Shown: piece by piece, positions 1-9,775 of the stretch
Numbering within the stretch: the first letter of the stretch is position 1
How the letters are laid out: every line of letters starts with the position of its first letter
Source of the DNA: an uncultured Spirochaetales bacterium
Lineage (GTDB): Bacteria; Spirochaetota; Spirochaetia; Sphaerochaetales; Sphaerochaetaceae
NCBI GenBank assembly: GCA_949288415.1
Contig: CASEKE010000051.1
Span: 1 to 64,000, forward strand
Reading direction: 5' to 3'
DNA length: 64,000 nt
Program-made: the position numbers and the translations under genes
Notes under the pieces: generated by a model
The model's database searches: none
Told to the model about the DNA's origin: nothing
Seen by the model: only the letters and a program-made list of their open reading frames with translations

Positions 1-786
1 ATAGACGGAGATTCTCGGTACAGGATCGACATGGCGCCCCATGCGATCTACACCTGTTCAGGAGATACATACGTAAAAAGCAGGATTTATGCCGAGAAGT
101 TCGGATGCTTTGTCAACACGCATCTATCGGAAACGGAGAAGGAAGTCGACGACTGTCTTGCAGACACCGGCCTTACGCCACTTATGTACCTGCAGTCCAT
201 CGGCGCGCTTACTGGGACCATGTATCTCGCCCATGGAGTACATCTCACCGACGACGAGCTCAGGCTATGTGCAAAGAAAGGAATATCCATCGTGCACAAC
301 CCATCGAGCAATGCGAAGCTTGCCTCAGGCACCTTTAGCGTGGCCAAAGCGAAAAGTCTGGGGGTCAACGTGGCCCTGGGTACGGACGGGGCAAGCAGCA
401 ACAACAATCTGAATATGCTCGAGGAGATGCACGTCGCCGCATTGATCGCAACTGCAGAGAACCGCAGTCCCAGTCTTGTCGGAGCCTACGACGTGCTCGA
501 AATGGCCACAAGGAATGGAGCAGCGGCATTGGGACTGTCCGACCGTCTTGGTACGATAGAAATCGGAAAGGATGCCGACATGATTCTCATCGACACGCGA
601 TGCGCAAACATGACACCGCTTAACGATCCATTCAGCGCAATCGTGTACTCGGCCGGAACGGAGAACATCGACACAGTCATCTGCGCCGGCAACATTCTCA
701 TGGAACATAGGAATCTTCTCACGTTGGACGAGAAGGAGATAGTAAGAAATGCGGCCAGGGTCTGGAAAGACCTTCTCGCACGATGA
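1..786 (+). CDS. mtaD: S-adenosylhomocysteine/methylthioadenosine deaminase (MtaD-like), 5' truncated
   Basis: Amidohydrolase that deaminates 5'-methylthioadenosine and/or S-adenosylhomocysteine in the cytoplasm. The frame is open from the first base of the window, so only the last 261 residues of a protein usually about 430 long are present; the ATG at 31 lies inside the conserved APHA(I)YTC segment and is not the true start. Metal and substrate residues are visible: His in APH, His in NTHLSE, His in LAHGVHL, and Asp in ALGTDGASSNN. The C-terminus has the usual IEIGKDADMILID segment of the beta-sandwich domain. mtnA follows after 15 nt with its own Shine-Dalgarno sequence, so the two probably form a methylthioadenosine salvage operon. 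Exact substrate preference cannot be read from sequence. Confidence 0.9.
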   Translation: MDGDSRYRIDMAPHAIYTCSGDTYVKSRIYAEKFGCFVNTHLSETEKEVDDCLADTGLTPLMYLQSIGALTGTMYLAHGVHLTDDELRLCAKKGISIVHNPSSNAKLASGTFSVAKAKSLGVNVALGTDGASSNNNLNMLEEMHVAALIATAENRSPSLVGAYDVLEMATRNGAAALGLSDRLGTIEIGKDADMILIDTRCANMTPLNDPFSAIVYSAGTENIDTVICAGNILMEHRNLLTLDEKEIVRNAARVWKDLLAR

Positions 787-801
787 TAGGAGAAAAAAAG
801 C

Positions 802-1827
802 ATGGAAGAGAGTTTCAAGGCACTTGAGTTCGTCGATGGAAAACTAAAGCTGATCGACCAGAGGGTACTGCCGACGCAATTGACCTACGTATATGCATCC
901 ACAAGCGAGGAGGTTGCTTTCGCGATATCCGACATGATCGTGCGCGGAGCGCCTGCCATAGGAGGAGCGGCAGGATACGGAATATATCTTGCTGCGAAGG
1001 AAAGCGACGGGAACTGGGATCTGTTCAGGAAGAAATGCGACATAGTAGGATTCTCCAGACCTACCGCAGTAAATCTGATGTGGGCGGTCGACAGGATGAA
1101 AAGAATCGCCGAAGACAGCGGACTCGATCCAGATGCCATGCTTGCTGAGGCGGACAGAATAGTCGAGGAAGACAGGTCGATGAACAAGCTGATCGGAAAA
1201 ATCGGATCGGCCGTCATCCGTCCGGGAGCGACCGTACTCACGCACTGCAACACAGGAGCGCTCGCGACCTGCGGATGGGGTACTGCGCTCGGAGTCATCA
1301 AGACGGCCTACGAGCAGGGAAAGGTCAGACATGTCTACGCCGACGAGACTCGACCAAGATTCCAGGGAGCTAGGCTTACCGCATGGGAGCTGGTCGACGC
1401 GGGAATTCCTTCTACACTGATTCCCGACAGCGCCGCGGCAACGTTGATCAGAGCAGGAAAGATAGACTGCGTAATTCTTGGAGCCGACAGGATAACTACG
1501 GACGGAGACGTGGCAAACAAGCTTGGCACGTTCCCGCTCAGCGTAATCTGCCGTACCTACGGTGTTCCGTTCTACTCGGTCGCACCGACGACTACCATAG
1601 ACTTCTCGATGAAGGAAGGAAAAGACATTCCGATCGAGGAGAGAGACCGGGACGAAGTGATTCGCCCTGGCGGAGTCCTCGTGGCGCCTGCGAACATCGA
1701 TGTATTCAATCCGTCGTTCGATGTGACTCCGCATCAAAACATCACGGGGATAATAACGGAAAAAGGAATCATATATCCGCCCTTCGATGTAAACATAGCA
1801 AAGCTCAAGGATCAGCAAAAAGCCTGA
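802..1827 (+). CDS. mtnA: S-methyl-5-thioribose-1-phosphate isomerase
   Basis: Converts 5-methylthioribose-1-phosphate to methylthioribulose-1-phosphate in methionine salvage. The 341 residues match the usual family length and the eIF2B-alpha-like fold. The catalytic Cys is Cys149 (in THCNTG) and the catalytic Asp is Asp229 (in ILGADRITTDGD), followed by the ANKLGT substrate segment. The start is supported by AGGAG 9-10 nt upstream. It lies 15 nt after the deaminase gene. With a deaminase rather than an MTA phosphorylase or nucleosidase next to it, the route to its substrate would go through methylthioinosine and a phosphorylase encoded elsewhere; this is inference. Confidence 0.95.
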   Translation: MEESFKALEFVDGKLKLIDQRVLPTQLTYVYASTSEEVAFAISDMIVRGAPAIGGAAGYGIYLAAKESDGNWDLFRKKCDIVGFSRPTAVNLMWAVDRMKRIAEDSGLDPDAMLAEADRIVEEDRSMNKLIGKIGSAVIRPGATVLTHCNTGALATCGWGTALGVIKTAYEQGKVRHVYADETRPRFQGARLTAWELVDAGIPSTLIPDSAAATLIRAGKIDCVILGADRITTDGDVANKLGTFPLSVICRTYGVPFYSVAPTTTIDFSMKEGKDIPIEERDRDEVIRPGGVLVAPANIDVFNPSFDVTPHQNITGIITEKGIIYPPFDVNIAKLKDQQKA

Positions 1828-2143
1828 GCGAAGAATAACGACAATACCACGGGCATCCATGGCGGACGAAGAAAGACGTCGATGCCGTAGCACGGGGAGA
1901 CGGCCAAGAAAACAAGTTCGGCACGATTGTCCGATATTCGATTCCGATCGAAAAAAGAATGCTCGAAGCGTTTGTAGAGCAACGTCCGACCGTATTGCAT
2001 CGCAAGAACTGAAGACAGAACGAAGCCGCCTGTTTTCAGAAGGAAACAGGCGGCTTGACGAGCCTATCATAGAGGCCCGATCAAAAACAGGAGCCGACCG
2101 CGAAATGCCTGATCACGCATAAGGTCCGCTCCCGTCTTCCGGA
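1828..2143. other. Intergenic region between mtnA and mglC, with an orphan open frame
   Basis: This 316-base gap separates the convergent mtnA and mglC genes. A + strand frame stays open from 1839 to a TGA at 2010-2012 (57 codons), with protein-like composition in its second half (GTIVRYSIPIEKRMLEAF), but it has no start codon near its beginning and no Shine-Dalgarno sequence. It could be a decayed gene end or chance; I do not recognise it. The rest of the gap holds the hairpin at 2023-2056 and nothing else that I can identify. No tRNA-like fold was seen. Confidence 0.4.
2023..2056. terminator. 13-bp perfect hairpin between convergent genes
   Basis: A perfect 13-bp inverted repeat (AAGCCGCCTGTTT / AAACAGGCGGCTT) with an 8-nt loop lies between the ends of mtnA and mglC. 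There is no strong T-run on either side; the minus-strand flank is only moderately T-rich. It is probably a bidirectional transcription end or a 3'-end stabiliser for both operons. Confidence 0.6.
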
Positions 2144-3829
2144 TCACTTCTTCTTGAGATATTTCACCGAGTCAAGCGAAACGGCGGCAAGGATGATGAA
2201 TCCCTTGAACACGAACTGCAGGTTCGTATCGATTCCGAGGAATGTCAGGCAGTATGTGAGCGACGTAAAGATTATCACTCCGATCACCGCACCGCCGATC
2301 TTTCCTATTCCGCCGTTGAACGATATTCCACCTACGACGCAGGCCGCAATGGCATCAAGTTCGAATCCCTGTCCGGTGCCGGCCGAAGCGTTTGCCCTGA
2401 ACGCCTCCAGGAAAGCTCCGCAACCGTAGAAGATGCCGGCCATGATGAACACGCCCATCGTCACCCAGAATACCGAGATTCCGGAGACAGCTGCAGCCTC
2501 TCCGTTTCCTCCGACCGCATACATGTTCTTTCCGAACGTCGTCTTGTTCCAGATTATCCAAGCGACGATGATCGCGACTACAGCAGGCACGATCAACTTC
2601 GGGAACGTCACGTACTGGCCGCCTATGACGCCTATGATCCAGCGTCCGCCGATCAGGTCCTTTATCGAGGAATCGATGCTTCCAACCGGGGTTCCGCTGG
2701 TTCCGAAGAACATTATTCCATAGATGATCAGCTGGGTCGCAAGAGTACAGATGAACGGGTGCATCTTGAGCTTTGCACAGAAAAATCCGGCAAATGCGCT
2801 GAAAGCGGTACACAGTACGATCGAAAGGCCAAGAGCCATGAACACCCTCAAAGCCATGGGTATGCCCGTGAAATCCCATGGGCCCATTCCGAAGAACGTG
2901 ACGATGTTCATTCCGGGATGAAGTATGAGACCCGTGAATACGCTTCCAAGAGCAACCATCCTTCCGATGCTCAGGTCGGTTCCGGCAAGCAGGATCAGAC
3001 CGGCGACGCCAAGTGCATAGAACATCCTGGTGGAGCACTGCTCAAGAATGGTGAAGATGTTCGGAAGCGTTAGAAGGTTTCCCATTCCCTTCAGCGGAGC
3101 TGCGATGATGCAGAAGATGAAGAAAATCAGGATGGCTATGTATAGTCCGTTTGAAAGGAAGAACGTGGAAGCCTTGAAATTGAAGAGGAAGTTCTTCCAT
3201 TTGAGCTTCATATCCTCGCTGAAACGACTCTTTCCGTTCCTGAGTTCCCTGTTTTTCTGGATATGATCCACGAAAACCTGGTTTTTTACGGCCTTGGCCT
3301 TGTATATCTCGTCGTTGAAACGGCTCTTCGAATCGAAGAGAGCGCTCTTGAGCTCGTAATCGCAGATGTCGAGCTCTCCCTTCAGAAGCTTAGGATCGCC
3401 GCCTGCGAACTGACGCTCGACCTCGGCCCTCCTGGCAGCGGCATCCTCCTTGATCTTGGCGACTTCTTTCTCGTAGAAGGCCTTTGCGCCGGCCATTTTC
3501 CTATTCTGCTTCTCTTCGACGGCGGCTTCGATATCCTTGCTGATCCTGTTGACATATGCCACGGCTTCGCGACTGAGCGCGGCTATCTCTGCCTTGTTTT
3601 TTTCAGCGACTGCCTTCGCCTTCTCGATCTCCTTCCCGAGTTCGGCGATCCTTTCGGCCTTCTCTTCAGCTCCTATAAGCATGTTCTTCTTCAAAGTCGC
3701 CATTTCGATGCGGCAATCTGAAAGTTTTGTCACACCGTCGGCTCTGAGAGCCTTCAGCTTCTTCGAATATTCAAGGACCTTGCCGTCCTCTTCAATCGAC
3801 ATGATCGTCTTGTTGTTAAGTTCTGCCAT
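2144..3829 (-). CDS. mglC: Galactose/methylgalactoside ABC transporter permease MglC with long N-terminal coiled-coil extension
   Basis: Inner-membrane permease of a CUT2-type sugar importer. The permease domain runs from about residue 220 to 561 with roughly eight to ten hydrophobic segments, the AGTDLSIGRMVALGSV motif and the GG(I)SFNGGIGKIGGA cytoplasmic-loop motif of the BPD_transp_2 family. Canonical MglC is about 335 residues; here about 210 extra charged residues precede it. Residues 15-140 are rich in Lys, Glu and Ala with heptad-like spacing (coiled coil) and show no signal peptide, so they should lie in the cytoplasm. It ends the mglBAC operon, 11 nt after mglA, with GGGAGG before the ATG. 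The membrane part is confidently assigned; the role of the extension is unknown. Confidence 0.93.
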   Translation of the reverse strand: MAELNNKTIMSIEEDGKVLEYSKKLKALRADGVTKLSDCRIEMATLKKNMLIGAEEKAERIAELGKEIEKAKAVAEKNKAEIAALSREAVAYVNRISKDIEAAVEEKQNRKMAGAKAFYEKEVAKIKEDAAARRAEVERQFAGGDPKLLKGELDICDYELKSALFDSKSRFNDEIYKAKAVKNQVFVDHIQKNRELRNGKSRFSEDMKLKWKNFLFNFKASTFFLSNGLYIAILIFFIFCIIAAPLKGMGNLLTLPNIFTILEQCSTRMFYALGVAGLILLAGTDLSIGRMVALGSVFTGLILHPGMNIVTFFGMGPWDFTGIPMALRVFMALGLSIVLCTAFSAFAGFFCAKLKMHPFICTLATQLIIYGIMFFGTSGTPVGSIDSSIKDLIGGRWIIGVIGGQYVTFPKLIVPAVVAIIVAWIIWNKTTFGKNMYAVGGNGEAAAVSGISVFWVTMGVFIMAGIFYGCGAFLEAFRANASAGTGQGFELDAIAACVVGGISFNGGIGKIGGAVIGVIIFTSLTYCLTFLGIDTNLQFVFKGFIILAAVSLDSVKYLKKK

Positions 3830-3840
3830 CCTTGTCCTCC

Positions 3841-5337
3841 CTATAGATACTTAGCAGAAAGTCTCAGGAGCTCTTCCTGATCGGTTTCCTTGGTGTTCAC
3901 GATACCCGCAAGCCTGTGATGGCTCATTACAGCGATCCTGTTGGTTATTCCGAGGATCTCCGGCATCTCCGAGGATACGACGATTATTGTCTTTCCTTCC
4001 TTTGCCATGCGGATGATCAGCTGGTAAATCTCGTACTTCGCCCCTACGTCTATTCCACGCGTGGGCTCGTCCATCAGGAAAATGTCGGGACTGCGCTCGA
4101 GCCATTTTCCTATGATCACCTTCTGCTGGTTTCCTCCGGAAAGGGCGCTTATGAGCTCGTCGGCACTCACGCACTTGGTCTTCATGGTTTCGATCTCGCG
4201 CTTTGCGGCATCGAACATCTTCCTGTTGTCAAGGAATCCGTGCGTCTTGTACGCATCGAGGTTGGTTATGCAGGTATTGAACTTGATGGTGTCCTTACCG
4301 AACATGCCATTGAGCTTTCTCTCTTCGGTCACGAGAGCAAACGAGTGCTTCATGGCTTCCGCGGACGAGTTGAACCTCATCTTCTTTCCACCGACCACAA
4401 GTTGGCCGGAAGCGATCGTACGGATGCCGAACATTGCCTCGAGAAGCTCGCTTCTTCCAGCTCCTACAAGTCCATAGAGCCCGAATATCTCGCCCTTACG
4501 GACGGTGAAGCTGATATCATGCAGAACGGGATCGTACTTCGTGTTAAGGTTTCTCACCTCCAGGAAGGCGTCGCCCGGGTTGTTGTCCACATCAGGGAAA
4601 CGCTTGTCGAGCGAGCGACCGACCATTGCCGCGATCAGCTCGTTCATGTTCGTATCTTTGGTCTTCTTCTTGAAGATCATCTTGCCGTCTCTGAGAACCG
4701 CCACATCGTCGCATATCTCGAATATCTCGTCCATCTTGTGGGAGATGTAGACGAACGAGACGCCTTCCTTCCTTAGGTCGCTCACTATACTGAACAGTTT
4801 CTTGACCTCGGGTTCGGTAAGGGAGCTGGTCGGCTCGTCGAGCACGATAAGCTTCGCTCCATAGCTTACGGCTTTTGCAATTTCGACCATCTGCCGCTGC
4901 GATACGGACATGGTCCGCATGATCGTCTTGGGGTTGACGTTCATCTTGAGGGAAGCGAAAAGATTGTTGCTCTCCTTGAGCATCCTCGCCTCGTCGACCA
5001 CACCGGCACGTGTAGGATACCTGCCCAGGAAAAGGTTGTCCTGGACCGTTCTGTCCAGACACTGCTGCAGCTCCTGATGCACCATCGCCACTCCGTTCTC
5101 GAGGGCATCCTTCGGATTGCGGAAATCCACAGGCTTGCCGAACAACGATATCTGTCCTTCGTCCTTTGCATAGATTCCGAACAGACATTTCATCATCGTG
5201 GACTTGCCGGCCCCGTTCTCGCCCATCAGACCGCACACAGTGCCTTCCTCGACAGTCAGGTTGATTCCGTCGAGGACTTTGTTCTTGGAAAAAGACTTCG
5301 ATAGATTCTTTATCTCCAATACTATCTTATCACTCAT
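3841..5337 (-). CDS. mglA: Sugar ABC transporter ATP-binding protein MglA
   Basis: Double-domain ATPase of the galactose/glucose importer, 498 residues, normal for the family. The N-terminal cassette has Walker A GENGAGKST and a TMSVSQRQMVEIAKA signature region; LIVLDEPTSSL is its Walker B. The C-terminal cassette has the degenerate P-loop GLVGAGRSELLEA and an intact LSGGNQQKV signature, with IFLMDEPTRGIDVGAKYEIY as Walker B/D-loop. This asymmetry is typical of MglA/RbsA/XylG. AAGGA precedes the ATG. A hairpin with a T-run in the 105-nt gap after mglB (5390-5417) would reduce its transcription relative to the binding protein. Confidence 0.95.
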   Translation of the reverse strand: MSDKIVLEIKNLSKSFSKNKVLDGINLTVEEGTVCGLMGENGAGKSTMMKCLFGIYAKDEGQISLFGKPVDFRNPKDALENGVAMVHQELQQCLDRTVQDNLFLGRYPTRAGVVDEARMLKESNNLFASLKMNVNPKTIMRTMSVSQRQMVEIAKAVSYGAKLIVLDEPTSSLTEPEVKKLFSIVSDLRKEGVSFVYISHKMDEIFEICDDVAVLRDGKMIFKKKTKDTNMNELIAAMVGRSLDKRFPDVDNNPGDAFLEVRNLNTKYDPVLHDISFTVRKGEIFGLYGLVGAGRSELLEAMFGIRTIASGQLVVGGKKMRFNSSAEAMKHSFALVTEERKLNGMFGKDTIKFNTCITNLDAYKTHGFLDNRKMFDAAKREIETMKTKCVSADELISALSGGNQQKVIIGKWLERSPDIFLMDEPTRGIDVGAKYEIYQLIIRMAKEGKTIIVVSSEMPEILGITNRIAVMSHHRLAGIVNTKETDQEELLRLSAKYL

Positions 5338-5389
5338 GTTCCGTCCTTTCTCTCGTCAGTTGCAATCTTCATGCATCCATGAAAATCCG

Positions 5390-5417
5390 AAAAAAGCGGA
5401 AGCCCAGAGGCCTCCGC
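5390..5417 (-). terminator. Internal hairpin with T-run between mglB and mglA
   Basis: On the minus strand a GCGGA...TCCGC stem with an inner GCC/GGC stem and one mismatch is followed by six T residues. It sits after the stop of mglB and before mglA, where it would act as a leaky terminator so that more binding protein than ATPase and permease is made. Confidence 0.75.
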
Positions 5418-5442
5418 CTTCCACCTCCACTGCAAACGCAGA

Positions 5443-6678
<1,236 letters not shown>

Positions 6679-6696
6679 TCAAGCATCCATACACAC

Positions 6697-6725
6697 ATTA
6701 GAACATCAGCCTACATTGTGCGCAA
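6697..6725 (-). promoter_or_regulatory. Candidate sigma-70 promoter of the mglBAC operon
   Basis: On the minus strand TTGCGC is followed after 17 nt by TCTAAT (five of six matches to the -10 consensus). Transcription would start near 6690 and give a leader of about 40 nt that holds AAGGAGG before mglB. Confidence 0.6.
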
Positions 6726-6796
6726 CTAAATTTTTGCAAAGAATCGCTTTTCCAGGATAAAAATGCCACATTGGAGGGTGCAAATGAATACTAATG

Positions 6797-6833
6797 AAAA
6801 AAGTGCATGCAATGGAATTTGTTGCATACACTT
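6797..6833 (-). terminator. Rho-independent terminator of trhA
   Basis: On the minus strand a 12-bp stem with one mismatch (AAGTGTATGCAA / TTGCATGCACTT, 9-nt loop) is followed directly by a run of T residues. It lies 23 nt after the trhA stop codon and upstream of the mglB promoter. Confidence 0.85.
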
Positions 6834-6855
6834 CTGTTCATGAATAGGCATCCAG

Positions 6856-7536
6856 TCAGATTTTGAAAAGCAAAGCGGAAATTATCCCGAAATAGAACAG
6901 CGCCGATCCCAGCAGGACGAACAGATGCCATATGAAATGATAGTGCGGTATTTTCTTCATCGCATAGAATATGACGCCGAACGAATATGCAAGCCCTCCG
7001 GAGACAAGATATTTCACCAGATGACGAGGAAGCAACGGAATCACGTCCGAGGCAAAGAATACGACAGCCCATCCCATCAGCAGATACAGAACGACATGCA
7101 GGGGCTTCAGGCGTCCCCAGAAGAATATCGTGAAAGCCACTCCTACGAGCGCGATGGCCCACATCATCGCAGTGAGCTTTACAGCAAGCGACGTACCGAT
7201 GTATAGGAGTACGGGCGTATACGTACCGGCTATGAGGAAGTATATGTTGCAGTGATCCAGAACCCTGCATATTCTCTTGCCATCTCCGGCAGGAAGACTG
7301 TGATACAGACCGGAAGCCGTATAGAGCAGAACGTTTGAAAGCGCATAGATCACGAGCCCTGAGCGGAAAAGGACGCTGTCCGTCCTGTACAGGTTGAATA
7401 GTACGAACACGAACGCCAGAATGCTCATCGCAGATCCGGCCAGATGGCTTGCGGCATTGAGTCTTTCGTCCTTTGCATCATCGTAGGAATGCAGTGTTAT
7501 ATGGCGTTCGAGCCACGAGGTTTCCTTCTTTTGCAT
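6856..7536 (-). CDS. trhA: PAQR-family membrane protein (hemolysin III / TrhA)
   Basis: Seven-helix inner-membrane protein of the hemolysin III/PAQR family, 226 residues as usual. Family motifs are present: ERLNAASHLAGS near residue 28, ALSNVLLYTASGLYHSLP, the DHCNIYFLIAGTYTP segment with the conserved Asp and His, and a C-terminal HFIWHLFVLLGS with the second His pair. Members influence membrane lipid homeostasis; haemolysis is a historic label. It is monocistronic, with its own terminator. No clear Shine-Dalgarno sequence precedes the ATG. Confidence 0.9.
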   Translation of the reverse strand: MQKKETSWLERHITLHSYDDAKDERLNAASHLAGSAMSILAFVFVLFNLYRTDSVLFRSGLVIYALSNVLLYTASGLYHSLPAGDGKRICRVLDHCNIYFLIAGTYTPVLLYIGTSLAVKLTAMMWAIALVGVAFTIFFWGRLKPLHVVLYLLMGWAVVFFASDVIPLLPRHLVKYLVSGGLAYSFGVIFYAMKKIPHYHFIWHLFVLLGSALFYFGIISALLFKI

Positions 7537-7783
7537 ACGGATAAGCTACCCCATCGGGGGAAAAGGAGTAAATGGTGAATTTCTCCATTCGCGACGACTG
7601 GTGATAATTAACCATGGGTATGTGCCATGGCCGACATGGTCGAATCGCCTCACATTGAAAGAAAAAAAACGACCCGGACAACTTGAACTAACCCCACAAA
7701 GTTGGAGGAATTAAGACATATGCTGTCTGGTCATGGTATAATTTACTGGACACAAAGTTAAGAGAATAGAAGGAAGGTGCAGT

Positions 7784-8089
7784 GTGAGTATTCGACAGGG
7801 ATTACAAGCTAGCAGCTGTCAATCTGATAGTCGAGAAGATGATATGGATGCCAAGGAAGTGTCGGGACTTCTCGACATCCACTACAACGCCCTTTACCGA
7901 TGGGTCTCCGAGTACGAGAAGTATGGCCAGTCGGCCTTCCCCGGTAACGGGGTCAAGATATACGACCACCAGGCGGAGATCTGGTGGTTGGAGAAGAAGA
8001 ACCGTGAACTTGAGGATGAGCTGGAACTTTTAAAACAGTTCCGGGTCTTCAGACACGAAAAAACGGTAAGATACCAGTACCTTAAATGA
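7784..8089 (+). pseudogene. IS3-family transposase OrfA, disrupted by two compensating frameshifts
   Basis: Helix-turn-helix OrfA. The frame from the GTG at 7784 reads DMDAKEVSGLLDIHYNALY and then the Glu/Lys-rich leucine-zipper tail typical of IS3 OrfA. Between about 7791 and 7836 the conserved N-terminus is instead readable in the next frame (RDYKLAAVNLIVEK), so one indel near 7790 and one near 7838 appear to have shifted this stretch. It stops at TGA 8087-8089; the same frame then continues directly into OrfB sequence. It should not be functional. Confidence 0.8.
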
Positions 8090-8425
8090 CAACAGGCCTG
8101 CAAGACGCTTGGAATCTCGAAGAGCGGATTCTGCGAATATCTTGGGAGGAAGCCTTCCAAGAGGAACAAGGAGAACGAGTCGATCCCCGAAAGTATACGC
8201 AGCATATTCGAGAAGAGCGATGGACGCTATGGCAGCATCAGGATCTCGAAAAGCTTGGAAAGGGAGCTTGTAGCAGGAAAAAAGTTCGGATCGAGGGAGG
8301 AAACGAAAAAGGAAGTGTTTAAGTTCATAGAGCTGTATTACAACGGCATCAGGATGCATTCGGATCTAGGATATGCCTCTCCACGGGAATTTGAAGAAAG
8401 GCATTCGCAAATCAACTTGGCTTAG
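8090..8425 (+). pseudogene. IS3-family transposase OrfB, catalytic core deleted
   Basis: In the frame following the OrfA stop, 111 codons read the OrfB N-terminal helix-turn-helix (QQACKTLGISKSGF, then SDGRYGSIRISKSL) and jump directly to the C-terminal end (KKFGSREETKKEVFKFIE, LYYNGIRMHSDLGYASPREF). Roughly 150-180 residues in between, including the DDE catalytic acids, are missing. The join lies near SLERELV, where the two ends have similar sequence, as expected for recombination over short homology. There is no start codon of its own. Confidence 0.85.
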
Positions 8426-8449
8426 TGTCCAATTTTCCTTGGCTAGTCC

Positions 8450-8485
8450 AAAAAAAACCCCAAATGTTGGAGACAACATTTGGGG
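8450..8485 (-). terminator. Rho-independent terminator of the gltX-glyQS-tyrS operon
   Basis: A perfect 12-bp stem (CCCCAAATGTTG / CAACATTTGGGG) with a 4-nt loop is followed on the minus strand by eight T residues. It lies 41 nt after the tyrS stop, between tyrS and the IS remnant. Confidence 0.93.
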
Positions 8486-8526
8486 GTTGATTCAACTTGC
8501 CTGGGTCATATGCTCGACAGCGTGAC

Positions 8527-9774
8527 CTATTTAATCACGATGCGGAAGAATCTCTTCTTTCCTGCCTTGAGAATGAACTCACCGTTCTCGTCGGCCATGT
8601 CTGCAGTGATCATGGTTTTCGGGTCGGTTATCTTGGTTCCATTGACCTCTGCGCCACCCTGTGTGACGATCCTTCTGGACTCGCCGTTGGAAGCACACAG
8701 ACCGGAAAGCGTGAAGAGATTGAGAATTCCCATTCCCTTTCCCTCGAATTCCGTGCGGGAGACTTCTTTGGATGGCATGCCCTCCTTATCAGCGCCGACG
8801 CTGAAGAGAGCCTTGGCGGCAGCCAGAGCCTTGTCGGCCTCTTCCTGTCCATGGATGATCCGCGTTACCTCGTAGGCAAGCTTTTCCTTGGCTTCGTTGA
8901 TGTTTCTTGCCGGATCGGCATACTCGGCGATCTCGTCAAGATCCATGAACGTAAACAGTTTCATGAACCTGATCGTATCCTCGTCGGTCACGTTTCTCCA
9001 ATACTGATAGAAGTCGTATGGAGAGTACATGTCCGCAGCAAGGAACACTGCGCCCTTCTCGCTCTTGCCCATCTTCTTGCCGTCGCTCCTCATTATGAGG
9101 TTGAACGTGAGTCCGAAGCACTCGGGGCCTCCCATCCTCTGGATGAGATCGATTCCGGCCACGATGTTTCCCCACTGGTCGGCACCGCCTATCTGCATAC
9201 GGCAACCTGTCCTGTCGTAAAGAACCTTGAAGTCGTAGCTCTGCAGAAGCTGGTAGTTGAACTCTATGAACGAAAGCCCTCTTTCCAGTCTCTGCTTCAC
9301 ACCTTCGAAAGTCAGCATGCGGTTTACGGAGAAATACTTTCCGACATCCCTGAGAAACTGGATGTAATTCAAGTCGACGAGCCAGTCGGCGTTGTTCATG
9401 AGTCTGGCCCTGCCGAGACCTGGCTTCGGATTTTCGGAGAAGTCGATTACGGATGAAAGCTGATCCTTTATCCTCTCCGCGTTGCTCTTGATCTGCTCGA
9501 CGGAAAGAATCTTCCTCATCTCGGTCTTTCCGGACGGATCCCCGATCAGTCCGGTGCCTCCGCCGACGAGAGCGATCGGGTTATGGCCAGCCTCCTGGAG
9601 ATGGTGCATCGCAAAGAAAGGTACGATGTGACCGATGTGGAGACTGGCACCGGTCGGATCCGTGCCGCAGTAGAATGTAACCTTCTCCTTGTCCATCAGA
9701 TCCGACAGTGCATCGAGGTTCGTGCAGTCCTTGACGAATCCACGGTCGAATAATGTCTGAAGCGCCTTGTTCAT
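8527..9774 (-). CDS. tyrS: Tyrosyl-tRNA synthetase
   Basis: Class I synthetase charging tRNA-Tyr, 415 residues. The HIGH box is seen as ASLHIGHIVPF near residue 43, preceded by YCGTDPTG, and the KMSKS loop as KKMGKSEKG near residue 230. The C-terminal 70 residues form an S4 RNA-binding domain (ESRRIVTQGGAEVNG). It is the last gene of a three-synthetase operon, one base after the glyQS stop, with a strong terminator downstream. Confidence 0.97.
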   Translation of the reverse strand: MNKALQTLFDRGFVKDCTNLDALSDLMDKEKVTFYCGTDPTGASLHIGHIVPFFAMHHLQEAGHNPIALVGGGTGLIGDPSGKTEMRKILSVEQIKSNAERIKDQLSSVIDFSENPKPGLGRARLMNNADWLVDLNYIQFLRDVGKYFSVNRMLTFEGVKQRLERGLSFIEFNYQLLQSYDFKVLYDRTGCRMQIGGADQWGNIVAGIDLIQRMGGPECFGLTFNLIMRSDGKKMGKSEKGAVFLAADMYSPYDFYQYWRNVTDEDTIRFMKLFTFMDLDEIAEYADPARNINEAKEKLAYEVTRIIHGQEEADKALAAAKALFSVGADKEGMPSKEVSRTEFEGKGMGILNLFTLSGLCASNGESRRIVTQGGAEVNGTKITDPKTMITADMADENGEFILKAGKKRFFRIVIK

Positions 9775-9775
9775 C

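Larger units (their letters stand above)
7747..8431 (+). mobile_element. IS3-family insertion sequence remnant with internal deletion
   Basis: The element is bounded by near-identical inverted ends, TGGACACAAA at 7747-7756 and the reverse complement of TGGACACTAA at 8422-8431, which begin with TG and end with CA as in IS3 elements. It is only 685 bp, about half the usual length. Inside are a frame-disturbed orfA and an orfB with its middle missing. No convincing target duplication is visible. A sequence resembling the left end (CACAAAGTT) also occurs near 7695, so the original left boundary might lie further out. Confidence 0.8.

Noticed and set aside
844-2070. A 408-codon minus-strand frame opposite mtnA
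   Set aside because: Composition (Arg, Ser, Cys-rich) and lack of motifs mark it as a shadow of the clearly coding mtnA.
7537-8526. Intact IS element
   Set aside because: The transposase core is missing and orfA is frame-disturbed, so it is recorded as a remnant.
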